From the NCBI RefSeq assembly GCF_023898315.1, contig NC_064614.1, forward strand, positions 384,275,348 through 384,339,347: 64,000 bases of DNA, in the 5' to 3' direction. The notes under the pieces were generated by a model that was given only the letters and a program-made list of their open reading frames with translations, was not told where the DNA came from and did no database searches. Position 1 is the first letter of the stretch, and the number at the start of each line of letters is the position of its first letter. This stretch comes from Schistocerca nitens. Lineage: Eukaryota > Arthropoda > Insecta > Orthoptera > Acrididae. This document shows, one piece after another, positions 33,893 through 45,431 of the stretch. Position numbers and translations under genes: made by a program.

Positions 33893-34295
33893 GGTGGAGA
33901 AAAATTGTGTCTTGAAATTTTAACCCTGGATAGCTAATGCCAGTAGAAACCGAAACTGATAATATTGTGTAGGTCGACAACGTACCATTTTTAAACTAGA
34001 GAAACTTGACACCACGCACTCCGATTGGCCGTGGGATTGCCCCGTTGCCGTTCATTAGTTGACGGACAGCACTATGGTTGTTGGTTCACACATACCAACA
34101 TCCCTTGCCTCATCACTGCCCCAACGTCCAGAGCATCCGGAAACAGGGCAATCCCACGGCCAATTGGAGCATTTTACACCAAGTTTCCATAGTTTAAAAA
34201 TTGTACGTTGTCGACCTACACAACATTAGTAATTTTGGTTCCTACTGGCATCAGCTATCCAGGGTTAAAATTTCATGACACAATTTTTCTCCACC
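33893..34295. mobile_element. Long-TIR foldback MITE, 403 bp
   Basis: Ends GGTGGAGAAAAATTGTGTC in inverted orientation, followed by AAATTTTAACCCTGGATAGC on both arms. The pairing extends over about 115 bp and partly to the centre (CGATTGGCCGTGGGATTGCC against CAATTGGCCGTGGGATTGCC). No coding capacity. It interrupts the LINE 3' region. I could not fix its target duplication. Confidence 0.85.
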
Positions 34296-34354
34296 ATGTA
34301 TATCATCATCATCTTCTTCTTCTTCTACTTTAAAAAAATCAAGAGCGAAACCAT

Positions 34355-35785
34355 TCACAATAAAAGACAATCAATAATACTTTTAAGAACATTATTCATC
34401 ATTTCTTCTGTGCGTGCATGTACATTTGTATTAGCTACAATCCTAGTGTCATCTCTAAAAGTAACTAATTCTGCTTGTTGTATACAAAATGGAGGCCGTT
34501 TATGTATAGGGTGATTCATGAAGGTAGGCAAACATTTTAATATGTTATTCAACAAGTATAACTAAAGAAAAAAATTCATATAAACATAGGTCCACAAATG
34601 TTTAGTTACAGAGGTATGGCCAATAAAAGATTTTGCCTGAAATTTAGCAACTTCGCTAATATGAAGCCATTGCAAAACTGTATGAGCTTAAAGTAAAGCA
34701 CAATTTCCATGGCAAATCTAGTAAAACATGTCCCAGACATGTATCAGCAGTAGTTTTGCAGAACATCCAGAGAAGCAATAGACAAAATTAGGAACAATAC
34801 TGAAACAAGAAACAAAATCTGTTCATACAAGTGCAGCTAAATGCATTGAACTTGATGGAGACATTTTTGAGCATTTATTGTGAATGGATTGTGAAACTGT
34901 ATGTACACTGTACAACTTCCTTAACAATGAGCTTTGTTTTCTCCGGTTTAACAAGAATTCACGTGTGCTATGATATTAATAAAAGCAGGTTATCTGACAC
35001 ATTCGTACAGTTTCAGTTAACATTATTACCATCACTGTTTCAAAATTAAATTCTCTACAACTTCCATTGAAAACTTTGTAAATTTCTAGATTTTAAAAAA
35101 ACAAATTGGGCCAAGTAGTTAATAAATTAAAAATTTTACAAAATTACATCTTTGCTTCTTTGGATGTTCTGGAAAACTACCAGAGATACATGTCTGGGAC
35201 ATGTTTTATTAGATTCACCAGATCAATAACAACAAAATAAATGGAAATTGTGCTTTACTTTAACCTCTTACAGTTTTGTGATGGCTTCATATTAGCGAAG
35301 TTGCTAAATTTCAGGCAAAATCTTTTATTTGCTGTAGCTCCACAACTAAACATTGGTGGACCTATGTTTGCAAGAATTTTATTCTTTTCTTGTAGAATAT
35401 CATATTAAAATAATTGTATATCTTCGTGAATCACCCTGTATATGAGGAACAACAGTGGATCTAAGATTGAGTATTGGGGAACCCCATAAATGATTTTTTC
35501 CCAGTCAAAGGCATCTCTCCTGATTAAGACGGTTGAATTACAAAGTAAAACTTTCTTCAATCCATTAGTTAGACATGTCATAATCCGTTTGTTGGCCATA
35601 CTATCTATTTCATAAAATCTCAGTTTATCTGTGAGAATATTGTGATTCACACAGTCAAATACCTTAGATAGGTCACAGAAAATACAAACTGGTCCTATTT
35701 TGTTATTTGACACTTGTAAATTTTGATGAGTGAATGTGTAAATGGCCTTATCAGTTGAGCAATTCTTCTTAAATCCAAACTCCAA
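34355..35785 (-). pseudogene. LINE reverse transcriptase, split by a MITE
   Basis: Upstream piece 35785-35440: EFGFKKNCSTDKAIYTF, then CIFCDLSKVFDCVNHNIL (motif A) and KIIYGVPQYSILDPLLFLI (motif B, normally GVPQGSILGP, here mutated). Downstream piece near 34514-34355: QQAELVTFRDDTRIV, the active-site box with F-R-D-D in place of F-A-D-D. Between them lies the 928-bp MITE. Confidence 0.8.
34509..35436. mobile_element. Long-TIR MITE, 928 bp, TGTATA duplication
   Basis: Ends GGGTGATTCATGAAG / GGGTGATTCACGAAG (inverted), with arms pairing for about 280 bp (for example ACATGTCCCAGACATGTATC on both). The target duplication TGTATA is at 34503-34508 and 35437-35442. Removing it rejoins the LINE RT. 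A related LINE at 50700-50740 shows the uninterrupted site. No coding region. Confidence 0.9.
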
Positions 35786-36492
35786 ATTGTGATTTACTGA
35801 GGATATTGTTGTTACTCAGGTGGACTACTATTTTGGAACACATCACAAAAATTTTGGAAAATGGTCTCAGTAGTTAAATATGCTGTTAATTATTGACATT
35901 TCCCCTACCACCTTTCTTATAGAGAGGTTTAATAATGGCATTTCAATCTCTCTGGAAAAATGTCCTGTGTTGTTGATACATTACATATTACAGAAAAGAC
36001 AGAGATTATGATATGGGAGCAAATTTTTAATATACTGTTGGAAACATCAAATAAACAAAAGCTTTTATTTCAGATAATATATAATTTTCTTAATTTCAGA
36101 AAGAGAACTGAGTGAGATATCCATTTGATTCAGTTTTATGAGATTTGTTTTTTCAATATACTGCTTTGAATTTTTCTCTTAACTGCTTCTCTCCATATTT
36201 TCTAAACATTTAAGAAATTATAATTTATTTGCCTGCTACCTGTTACTGATCATTTATAACACTTCCATTTCAATCAATAGTGATGTTATTCTCCACCTGC
36301 TGTCTTGTCTCTCATTTCACTTCCTTCCGCATAGGCTTACGTCTGTTGTCAGAATTACATAATGTACACATTTCATGATTTTTTAATAATTTTCTTAATA
36401 AGTCTGAGTAGTTTGTGCTGGATCTTTACTTCTCGCTGCCAACTGAAATATTTCGCTTTTCTACTCACAAGAGGCTTTCATGCCTCTAGTGA

Positions 36493-36545
36493 TTCTTCTT
36501 CTTCTTCTTCTTCTTCTTCTTCTTCTTCTTCTTCTTCTTCTTCTT
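36493..36545. repeat. (CTT)n microsatellite
   Basis: About 17 uninterrupted TTC units inside the LINE; the minus strand is a GAA repeat. Confidence 0.95.
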
Positions 36546-37700
36546 TACATTGCTGTTTAATGTCCTTTCTGATTAGTTTATGAGGAAAACATTTTTCAAA
36601 TAATTATATGAATTTGTCATGGAATAGATAAATTTTATGTCAGCATTTAGTTCATCATAAATTTCATCCCAAATCATCTCTTCACCTGGTGTCACAGAGG
36701 AGTATCTATGCTTTTAGCAACAATCTTCTTTACCCTAACTAACTGTGCATTATGATCAGAGAGGGCTTGTTACTGAGTACGCAGTTATTTTTCTGCTTTG
36801 AGCTTCACCTAAGAAAACATTATCAATTAGTGCCCTACTCTCTTTATCCACCCATGTTGGAAATTTAATTGCTAATATCAATATGCTGTTGTATTTTGGA
36901 AATACAATAAAGTCAATGAACTTTGATACATTAATTCAGAAACAATTCCTGTCACTTTGTCTTTCTGATATGCATCACTGCTCAAAGATTTTATGAATTT
37001 ACTAATTTTCCAGTGGGTATACAGTATAAACAAACACCTTCTCTGTGGGCATCCGACACCCCAAAACTTTAGAGCCAAATTTAAAAGAACTTAGAAGTGT
37101 CCAGCATGTACCATATTTACAAATAAATCAGTACGCATGGGACAACATGCGAAATCTAATATGTTCCACACTGTCGAGCATAAAAATGGGATTTTCCAGT
37201 GCCTCAGATTCTATTGATGATAAAAAAAGGAAAGGCCAAATGTTTAGGATAGCCCTTGGGCTAGGGATTATTTGAAAATCCAATGGAAGGATTGTCTTAA
37301 GAGTCACTATCCATCAGTGCAGGGTCAAAGTATGAATATTACAAACTTCCTCCTGCTTCAGCAAATCGAGAATATAAATTAGTCCTTTCTGAATTTGTTG
37401 TGGTTTACAGCGGACTTGATGGGACTTATGGAAGCAACATTAGTGCATGGGCAGTTTACCAGAAAACACCACAAAAAGGCTTTTTTTACTATCTTTTCGT
37501 CGTCACCATCAGACAAACCCAGCGGAGGATTCCAAGATGGTTAAGCACAGCAAACAGCTGAAATTTTTATGATATACTCCTAAGATTCTGATCTCAAGCA
37601 ATCTTTATGATATACTTCTAAGATTCTGATCTGAAGCAGCCTTGAAAATTTTCTTGATATCTTAATCCATCTCCAAGTTACAAAGGTTCAAAGTTACCCT

Positions 37701-37820
37701 ACTTCTGTACATGAAATCCAGTAGTATGAGATGAAATATAAATAATTAATAACCACAGCAACTTCTGCACATGAAATCCAGTAGTATGAGGTGAAATCTA
37801 AGTAATTAATAACCACAGCA
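37701..37820. repeat. Two-copy tandem repeat, 60-bp unit
   Basis: ACTTCTGTACATGAAATCCA... and ACTTCTGCACATGAAATCCA..., each ending TTAATAACCACAGCA. Only about four differences between the units, so the duplication is fairly young. Confidence 0.9.
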
Positions 37821-37929
37821 AATTGCTCAAATTTTAACAGTATTTTCTCCAGGCATTTATCTAGAATATGAATGTGTGGTGCCTGTTCTTTTGGGCATGT
37901 CTGAAAGAAGAGACGCCATGAGAAATCTG

Positions 37930-38130
37930 CAGCTATTAAACATAATATGTAAATTGAAGGTGGATGGGGACAAAGGAAAAGGAAGCGAAGGGACTACTGA
38001 TGTTAGCTGTTTTGGGACTTTACACGGATTCAGCAGCAACAAGTGAAAAACGTATGCCCAACTGGGATTCAATCCTTGGATCTCCTGCTTACAGGGCAGT
38101 TGCATTAACCACTGCAACACCCTGACACTT
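37930..38130 (-). mobile_element. tRNA-derived SINE-like piece, reverse
   Basis: On the minus strand, GTGTCAGGGTGTTGCAGTGG, TTAATGCAACTGCC..., AAGCAGGAGATCCAAGGATT and GAATCCC form a tRNA-like head with A-box-like and B-box-like words. A related head lies on the plus strand at 38298-38372. Confidence 0.55.
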
Positions 38131-38297
38131 TGTTTATCACAACTGCATGGACTACATCAGCAAACCACTCAGCAGGAATCTCAAAGCAGCGAGCATGGAG
38201 GACATGGATGAGGACTGCAGATAGGTGGCACTAGGTGGGAATGTAGGTCAGCTGAGAGGCATGCCAAGATAGTCCACACAATGGCAGTAAACATTGT

Positions 38298-38372
38298 GTC
38301 CAGTTGACACAGTGGTTAGCGCAAATGCCTAGTAAGCAGGAGTCCCATGTTTGAATCCCAATCTGACAGACA
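38298..38372 (+). mobile_element. tRNA-like SINE head
   Basis: GTCCAGTTGACACAGTGGTT, AGCGCAAATGCC, GTAAGCAGGAGTCCCATGTT, TGAATCCCAATCTG: A-box (TGGTTAGCGC) and B-box (GTTTGAATCCC) promoter words. Inverted relative to the piece at 37930-38130. Confidence 0.55.
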
Positions 38373-38999
38373 TTTTCACTCATCACTACTGATTTCACAT
38401 AAAGTCCCAATGCAGATGACATCAACAGTCTCATATCTTGCCTTTCTTTTCCCCCACTCAACCATCAATTTACAAAGGTTATTGAGAATAGCTATCTCTC
38501 CATTTTCAAAAATCTTTATCCGCTATTGAGAAACACCCCAAAAATTTGTTTTTTGGTTACTAAAACCCAGCCAGGGATTCTGAGACAGCTAATATAGCAA
38601 ATGGCTGTAATTCTTATGATGTATTTCTAAAACATCGATCTCAAAACATCTTGAAAATTTTCTTCGTATCATCATCTGTTTCCGAGATATAGAGATTTAA
38701 AGTTATCCTACTTGTACACACAAAATACTGGTGTGAGATGAAAACATAGTTTATAAAGTGACAAAGCATGGAGAAATATGCTGTAAAGTGTCTCCGTTAA
38801 CATCTGGGAACCCCACGTTGTTGTACTGAAGCACATGCAAAAATATTTGCATATAAAATGCAGTCTGAGGTGTAAAATTAGTTTTGCATTATTTCAATTT
38901 ATCTAAAGTTTACTGGCCAATACATTTCTTTTTATATGACTTGCAGGCCCTGGCGCAGGAGGGAAAGAAGGGGACCATCAGAAAAATGCTCCTATACGA

Positions 39000-39768
39000 G
39001 CACAAAAAATTAAAATATGTTCCTGTTTATTTAAAAGACTGTGACTGAGAAGTGGGGTACCAGCTGCCCCATTCTACCTTTCTCAGCACCTTCACAAACT
39101 TTCCCAAAAATTTTCTTATGTACATACATTCACACTTTTTTATGGTGAGAAAGGACAGTGGCAGTGGGAAAGAGACAGAAAAGTAATAAGTATTGGAAGA
39201 TAGTAGACAGCGGTTGTGATATAGAAAGAGCGAAGGAGACAACGGCAGTGTGAGAGAAAGAAATGGACACAGTGGCAGTGGAACATATTTGATAGTGACA
39301 GAACAGTGTTGGGAATAGAGTGAAAGAGACAGTGCCAGGGAGGAGTTGGTGGTGGTGGTGGTGGTGGTGGTGGTGGGGGGCAGGAATGAAGAGAAAGTGG
39401 AACTGGATGATAGCAAGTGACAATGAGAGATAGTGTATGTGGCAATAACAATGAAGAAGAGAGAACTTGTGATATTGAGAAGACACAACAGCAGGAGGGA
39501 GGAAGGAAGGATGAGATATTAGCAGTGAAAGAAAGCAAGAAGGAGACAGTGACAGTGAGAGGATACTGTGGTAGTAGGACAGAGTGACAGGGATTGTGGC
39601 TATGACAAAAGTGAAAGTGACATAGAGACACAAAGAGATAATGACAATGAGTTGAGCTGAATGAGTGAGTGAAGAAGGGCAACTGGGCGTGGATGGGTAT
39701 GAGTGACTTACAATGATAGACTGGTGGGTGTGAGCAAGTTACAGTTATGTTGGAGTCTGAGGTGTGTT

Positions 39769-39802
<34 letters not shown>

Positions 39803-39935
39803 TGAATATGTTCACAGGCAAAAAGTTTTGGGAAAATTTTTAAAGGTGCGGAGAAAGGTAGAATGAGGCAGTTGGTACCCCACTTTTCAGTCAAAATCTT
39901 TTAAATAAACAGGAACATATTCGCAATTCTTATGC
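39000..39935. mobile_element. Long-TIR element with purine-rich core
   Basis: Inverted arms of about 120 bp (39014-39135 against 39800-39924) share TGTTCCTGTTTATTTAAAAG, GTGGGGTACCA.CTGCC and ATTCTACCTTTCTC. The core is a degenerate purine-rich array built on GACAGTGGCAGTG-like words, with (GGT)n at 39347-39380 and a 26-A run at 39774-39799. No coding capacity: the long open frames on the minus strand are composition artefacts. Confidence 0.8.
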
Positions 39936-39944
39936 TCTGTTGTT

Positions 39945-40022
39945 CTGACAATAATGTAAAATGACTCGTTCCGCATCACTACGATTTATTGTGCAAAATG
40001 ATCCATGGAACATGAAACTAAC
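39945..40022 (+). mobile_element. 3'-end fragment of the CR1-like LINE
   Basis: The reverse complement matches the 3' end at 33178-33240 and 49680-49760 (TTAGTTTCATGTTCCATGGA, TCATTT..., GAGTCATTTTACAT). A short, dead-on-arrival copy. Confidence 0.7.
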
Positions 40023-41089
40023 GAAGCAGTTGACAATGTTATCCTCCTGTACATAACTTTGTTGTGGCCTGAATGAACTCTCCCTCCCTTTTTAAACTTC
40101 CCCAACCTGTCCCTCTCTTCTCCCTGAGACAAGAATTATTAGTTCTCAAAGCTATGATAGTGTTGTGATTTCTAAATGAATCTACTAGTAGTACTAAAAA
40201 TTTCTCCTACCGGGCAAAGTACTGGCTATCAAATCTGTCTTATAATTTTATAGTTTTCTCAGGTTAATTTCCCTTTTGATATGATTAAATAATAAATCTG
40301 GTATTCAGATCTAGCGATCTGATGTAAGAAGACCTGTGAAAGGTGATGTATGGAATAAGACTGAACATAGCAGCTCATATTTCCACAGAGAAATTACTAA
40401 TTAATAGAGGCACTGTTTATTTTCTGAAAAGTCACAGACCATATCACCAATGTTTGCAGGTAATATGAATTGGGCCATTAGTTTGGTGTGGAAGTGAGTA
40501 CATGGTTTCATACGCCCTCTTGAAGTTGGACGGCATTAACTCATTCAGGATGAAATTTCATTGTTGATTAGGAATATTGTGTGATCTTTATATTACTGAA
40601 CCTTGAATCAAACGACATATTCAAGAATGAACTAAAGAGGGTTAGTGTTGTTATTAACAATGCTGACAAATACACAGGAGTGAGAGAGGCTTATAAAGGA
40701 GAGGCAATGAGTGACAGTGTAAATGCCAATGATGAGAAATGTGTGCATGTGCAATAAGTAGACTGGAGGAGGAGTATGAATGGAAATTAACAATACAGAT
40801 GTCATTAATAGTGAAGGTAAGTGTGTGTGTGTGTTGTGGAGAGATGTACAGGTGAAAGTGACAATGAATGATGGATAGTTAACCCATCAATAACAGATAT
40901 TTATAAAACAGTTATGGGCTCACTAAACAAAAGGTGAGAATACAAACAAAAGTTTAACAAATATACATTAACATTATATGATTAGTGAAGTGCTATGTCC
41001 ACTGCATGAACTAAATGACAGCAGTAGGACGCAGAACCAAAGTTTAGTTCAGCATAAATACACAACTAATTAATCTGGGTAGTGCACCT
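40023..41089. other. Intron sequence, no supported gene
   Basis: A stretch at 40620-40870 is Asn/Glu-rich in translation and resembles the style of the acidic ORF at 11088-11600, but stops prevent any gene call. Confidence 0.3.
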
Positions 41090-41213
41090 GTGGTGGCAAA
41101 AATTTCCTTTCCTAGTATGCTGAAGGTTTCACTGAGACCTTCACAGATGGGCACTATCCTCCAAACCTAGGTATCAAACAGACTTTCTGCACCTAATCCA
41201 CCCACTAACTCTG

Positions 41214-41414
41214 GGGTTGGGTTATTTGGGGGAGGAAACCAGACAGCAAGGTCATCGGTCCCATTGGATTAGGGAAGGACGGGGATGGAAGTCGGCCATG
41301 CCCTTTCAAAGGAAGCATCCCGGCATTTGCCTGGAGCGATTTAGGGAAATCATGAAAAACCTAAATCAGGATGGCCGGACATGGGATTGAACCGTCGCCC
41401 TGCCGAGTGCGAGT
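41214..41414 (-). mobile_element. 5'-truncated SINE, 13-bp duplication
   Basis: Same family as 60006-60247: AAGGTCATCGGTCCCATTGG, GGCATTTGCCTGGAGCGATT, ACCTAAATCAGGATGGCCGG. Flanked by CCCACTAACTCTG at 41201-41213 and 41415-41427. The tRNA-like head is mostly missing. Confidence 0.88.
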
Positions 41415-42021
41415 CCCACTAACTCTGAGAACCAGCTGCAAAGTCGCACCGTATCACCCAATATCATCCCAGACTGAAACAACTTAATCATATCCTTAGC
41501 CAGGGCTTCAACAATCTATCATCACACGTGGAAATGAGGAACCTCCAAACTACACTAGATTCTGATCTAACCCTACGCCACACCCACTCCCAACCCTTGC
41601 CACATGAGTCACATCTCTTTGGAAGACCCAAGTACAAGACCTGTCTGATTCACTCATGCAACATACCCTACTACACTTGGACCACACTCTTATCCAATAT
41701 CTTCAGGGGTCGAGCCACCTGTGAAAGCAGCTATGTCACATGTCAGTTCTGTTGAAATTTCTGCACAGCATTTTATGTGAGCATGACTACCAACCAACTG
41801 TCCACTGAAATCAACGGCCATCGCCAAAATATGGCAAAGACCATAGTTGAACACTCAGTGCCAGAGCATGCTGCTAAGCACAATGTGCTCACCACTCCTT
41901 GCCATCTGAGTCCTTCCTCAGAGCACCAGTTCTCTGTGGTATGTGGATGGCAGTTATCCTAGCAACAAACTCTTAATTCCTGAAAACCTGACCTCAGCCT
42001 CAATCTCCACTTACCCCCTGC

Positions 42022-42022
<1 letters not shown>

Positions 42023-42070
<48 letters not shown>

Positions 42071-42202
42071 AGCAGTCAGCCACATTTCCACAACCCTCCC
42101 TCCCATTCCATGGCTCCTTTCTCCCCTCACTCACTTGACTTGACAATCATTCACCCCAGTTTACATGTCAAACAGCAATCCAGCTGGCACAATGTAGCTC
42201 TA

Positions 42203-42239
<37 letters not shown>

Positions 42240-42262
42240 TGTGGGTGTGGGTGTGGGTGAGT

Positions 42263-42300
<38 letters not shown>
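42023..42300. repeat. CT, GT and GA microsatellite cluster
   Basis: (CT)n 42023-42070, (GT)n with GGGT interruptions 42204-42260, and (GA)n 42263-42300. All lie in the tail of Penelope fragment D, 280 bp from the host exon. Confidence 0.95.
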
Positions 42301-42301
<1 letters not shown>

Positions 42302-42575
42302 TGTGCATGCGCACGCATAGCACAGAAGACACACAGTGAAGGGCATCTATAGAAATCTGTACAAGTGTATATATTAAAACAAATTTTCAATTTTTTTAAT
42401 ATCATTTTGTTTCAATTTGACTGTGGGTTATGCTATGTTACTTTTTATTTTCTACTGAAGTTGATTTTTAAGTTGTGTAGTGTAAAAGTGCTGACTTTAG
42501 TATAAATTACTGACATTATGATGACAAAATATAACACTACACAGTGATACACCGAGGGTTTCTTTTTGTACTTAC

Positions 42576-42789
42576 CGAAGAATCATTAACTGAGCGACTA
42601 AATTCTGTTAATGCTTCCTTGAAATGTCTCTTTTCAGCTGGATTGCTGATACTGAGTGAAAGGCAGAGAGCATGAAGGCTGTGGGGAGCATATTTCAAAC
42701 ATTTTTCCATATCTTGACTGTCCAAGATTGATAGAATAATATCCAGTGCATGGCATCCAAGTAACAACTTACGCAGTTTTGATGTATTC
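42576..42789 (-). CDS. Armadillo-type exon of ARMC5-like gene
   Basis: 214 bases: one base completing a split Lys codon, then 71 codons. It reads NTSKLRKLLLGCHALDIILS, then ILDSQDMEKCLKYAPHSLHA and RHFKEALTEFSRSVNDSS. The alternating Leu/Ile pattern and the LLxxxALDxILSIL word suit an ARM-repeat helix pair; this is an inference from pattern. Minus-strand acceptor TTCTGTAATAG ends at 42790 and donor GTAAGTA begins at 42575. The end phase is 0, matching the BTB exon. It sits between two inverted Penelope fragments. No stop or frameshift. Confidence 0.75.
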
Positions 42790-43599
42790 CTATTACAGAA
42801 GGAAAGAACATCAGTAACGAGTCTACATAAAAACTATGCTTAAGATAATTCTCATTTATTGTTTCGTATCAGTTGTACATCTCGTACTATGATATGTGGT
42901 TCTGAATGGACAAGATGGGTTGCTGACGCAGCTACTTAGTACTTTATTTTAGTTCTGAGGCTAATCCACAGTGATCAAAACATGCAATATGATTAAAAAT
43001 GTGCAACTGAGATGGAACATTAAATGAGTATTATCTAAAATATCAATACAGTTCCTGAATCTCTCAAGATAATTGTGTCAGCTATAATGAAAAACTATGC
43101 TCGTACACACAACAATACTGTGAACACTGTGTAGATTTCATATACTATCTTAAACACTGGCAGCAACATCTAAAAACTTATAAGCTAACTAAATAAATTG
43201 TAGTGGCTTATCCACAGTAATCCACTGACAATGTTCCTTCTCTTTCATTAACTTCTAATTTCCTTCTGAGCCAATGACATCTCTCCAGCTTTCTCAGTAC
43301 AGCCTATTAGAGGTGTACTTTTTGGTGTACAGATAAACAGTTTATTATATTTTTCTCCATGACACTTCGCTGGCTATCTGATCCAATACTCTGCACCACA
43401 TAATACATGCCACATTTGCATGGAATAGGTACACAAGCAGATTTCATTGATCTCAATCATTTTTAACATTACAAAGAAGATATTTTATTCTTCAGTGGGA
43501 AAGTTGTGGTAGAATTTAAATATGTTCAGAGTAAAGGAGACCACTCACTGATACGCTAAGCACTGAGTCATCAACAGGAACACACAAAATAGAAAAGAA
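42790..43599. other. Intron, nothing recognised
   Basis: AT-rich intron upstream of the 42576-42789 exon; no repeat ends seen. Confidence 0.4.
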
Positions 43600-45290
43600 A
43601 ACCTTTGACGATGGGTGGCTGGTGGCTTAGACAGAGACAAATAGTTTTCCAGCTAGGAATGCAGGAGGGAGGGGTGATAGGTGCATGGACTGGGCATATG
43701 ATGCACGAGTGTCACAGCCAGGGGATGATACAACGAAAGAGGTGAAAACTGTTGGATTGAAGGTGTGGGGCAGGGGGTTGTCAGAGATCGATCCCAGGTT
43801 AATTATGGGAGCAATTTATGTGTTACAAGGATCTATATAGCTCAGAGAAGCTTCTGGTGGAGGGAAGGATCCAGATGGCCCAAACTGTGAAGCAGCCATT
43901 GAAATCGAGCATGTTACGGTCAGTCACATGTTCTGCCATGAGGTGGTCAACTTTGTCCTTGGCACCAGTTTCATGGTGGCCATTCATCCTGGTGGACAGC
44001 TGGTTGGTAGTCATACTGACATAAAAAGCTGTGCAGTGTTTGCAGCAGAGTTGGTATGTGACATGGCTGCTTTAACAGGTGACCCAGCCTCTAATGGGGC
44101 AAAATAAGCCTGTGACAGGACTGGAGCACAATGTGCTGGGTGGGAGGGTTGCACAGGTCTTGCACTAGGGTCTTCCACGGGGATATAATCCCTGTGGCAA
44201 GGGGATGGGAGTGGGAATGGCATAGGTATGGACAAGGATGGATCTTGAGTAGGATGGCTCTCATTTCATGGCATGGCAAAAGATGCAGTTGAGTTATCCA
44301 AGGCAAGGGTGACTTAGATGTTGAGTGGGCCACTCCTTTGTAGCTAATTCTTGGGTATCATGGGAGGATTGGTGGTGTATGTGAGGATAAATTCTATTTT
44401 AGGAATAGGTTTTGCTGGGTAGCACCTGTCTGTGAAAGCCTTAGTGAGACATTCAGCATACTGTGTAAGATAATTCTCCTCGCTGCAGATACATCATCCA
44501 CAGATGGCCAGGTTGTAAGGGAGGGATTTTTAATGTAGTAAGGATGGCAGCTGTCAAAGCACATGTAACTGTTGGTAATTAGTGGGTTTAATGTGGACAG
44601 AGTTGTGGATAAAGCCATCATATGCATGGAGATCAATGTTCCAAGAGGTGGTGTACTGGGTTGACGAGGACAAGGTGAAGTGGATAGGAAAGAAGGTGTT
44701 GAGGTTGTGAAGGAATGAGAATAGGGTGTCTTGGCTCTGAGTCAGATCATAAAGTTATCATAGGTGAATGAGATCCAGACTAGGTGCTCAGAGTTTTGGG
44801 AGAACAAGAAAGTTTCCTCTAGATGATCCACAAACAAGGCTGGCATGTGTGTGCCCATGGCTGTGCCACATATTTGTTGGTATGACTTCCCTTCAAAGGA
44901 TAAGAACTAGTGTGTGTCAGGATATATTTGGTAAGGTGCATGGGGAATAACACTGTGGGTTAGGTATCCAAAGGACATTGGCAGAAGTAGTGTTTGATTA
45001 CAGCAAGGCCAAGGGCATAAAGGATGTTGGTGTACAGGGAGGTGGCATCAACATTCATGAGTAGGGGTCCAAGAGGTAAAGGGGAGGGGTTGGCAGAGAG
45101 TCTGTAAAGGAAGTGGTAAGTATTTGTCATGTGGGAGGCCAGGTATCAAGCAACTGGTTGGAAGTGTTGGTCAACCAGAGCAAACATTCTTTCAGTGGGA
45201 GCAGAATAGCCAGCTACAATGGAGTGTCCAGGATTTTTGGGTTTTTTGGAAGCATGTAGTGTGATACTTTCATACTTTTTGTTTTCCTGA
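43600..45290 (-). mobile_element. Penelope-like fragment E
   Basis: Minus-strand remnant covering RT and GIY-YIG. The RT part (about 45240-44400) reads DATSLYTNI (motif A), HIKPTN and DSCHPYYIK with stops. The endonuclease (44014-43823) reads YVSMTTNQLSTRMNGH then MAEHVTDRNML. It has the same YVSM variant as fragment D, where the usual form is YVGM. Many stops and frameshifts. Confidence 0.75.
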
Positions 45291-45431
45291 TGAAGCTAAA
45301 TTTATTTTATTTTCATTTAGTTATGTGCCATCATACAAAATTGCTGACTTCATGCCACTGAGCGTCACCTTCAAAATCCTGCATTAACAAATTACCTACA
45401 AAAATGTCACCAAAAATTCTGCAGCTTTCAC

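Larger units (their letters stand above)
33178..37040 (-). mobile_element. LINE (CR1/Jockey-like), with two MITEs inside
   Basis: Minus-strand element whose 3' end, at 33178, is a TTAG repeat followed by TTTCATGTTCCATGGATCA. The same 3' end occurs near 49680 and 39950-40022. Upstream on the minus strand come RT (34310-35785) and part of an APE endonuclease (EN) domain (about 36600-37040: PTWVDKESRALIDNV and, after a frameshift, SDHNAQ). Two MITEs (33893-34295 and 34509-35436) and a (CTT)n expansion interrupt it. It lies in the ARMC5-like intron, in the same orientation as the gene. Confidence 0.8.
37041..38999. other. Intron sequence with small repeats
   Basis: No gene. It contains a short duplication near 37570-37640 (TGATATACTYCTAAGATTCT twice), the 60-bp tandem repeat at 37701-37820 and two SINE-like pieces, listed separately. 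Confidence 0.4.
41090..42320 (+). mobile_element. Penelope-like fragment D
   Basis: Plus-strand RT-linker and GIY-YIG remnant: CLIHSCNIPYYTWTTL, then RGRATCESSYVTCQFC, FYVSMTTNQLSTEINGHRQN and PEHAAKHNVL. A 5'-truncated SINE is inserted at 41214-41414. The tail has expanded CT, GT and GA runs (42023-42300), comparable to the GT-rich tail of copies A-C. The subfamily differs from A-C but is shared with fragment E at 43600-45290. Several stops. Confidence 0.75.

Noticed and set aside
38049..38372. Possible tRNA genes
   Set aside because: Promoter-box words are present but the cloverleaf is not complete; better explained as SINE heads.
39027..39682. Three overlapping minus-strand frames of 153, 167 and 180 codons
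   Set aside because: Ser/His/Leu/Pro/Thr-rich translations of a purine-rich repeat array. All three frames are open because the strand lacks stop-forming bases, and they sit between inverted repeats of a mobile element.
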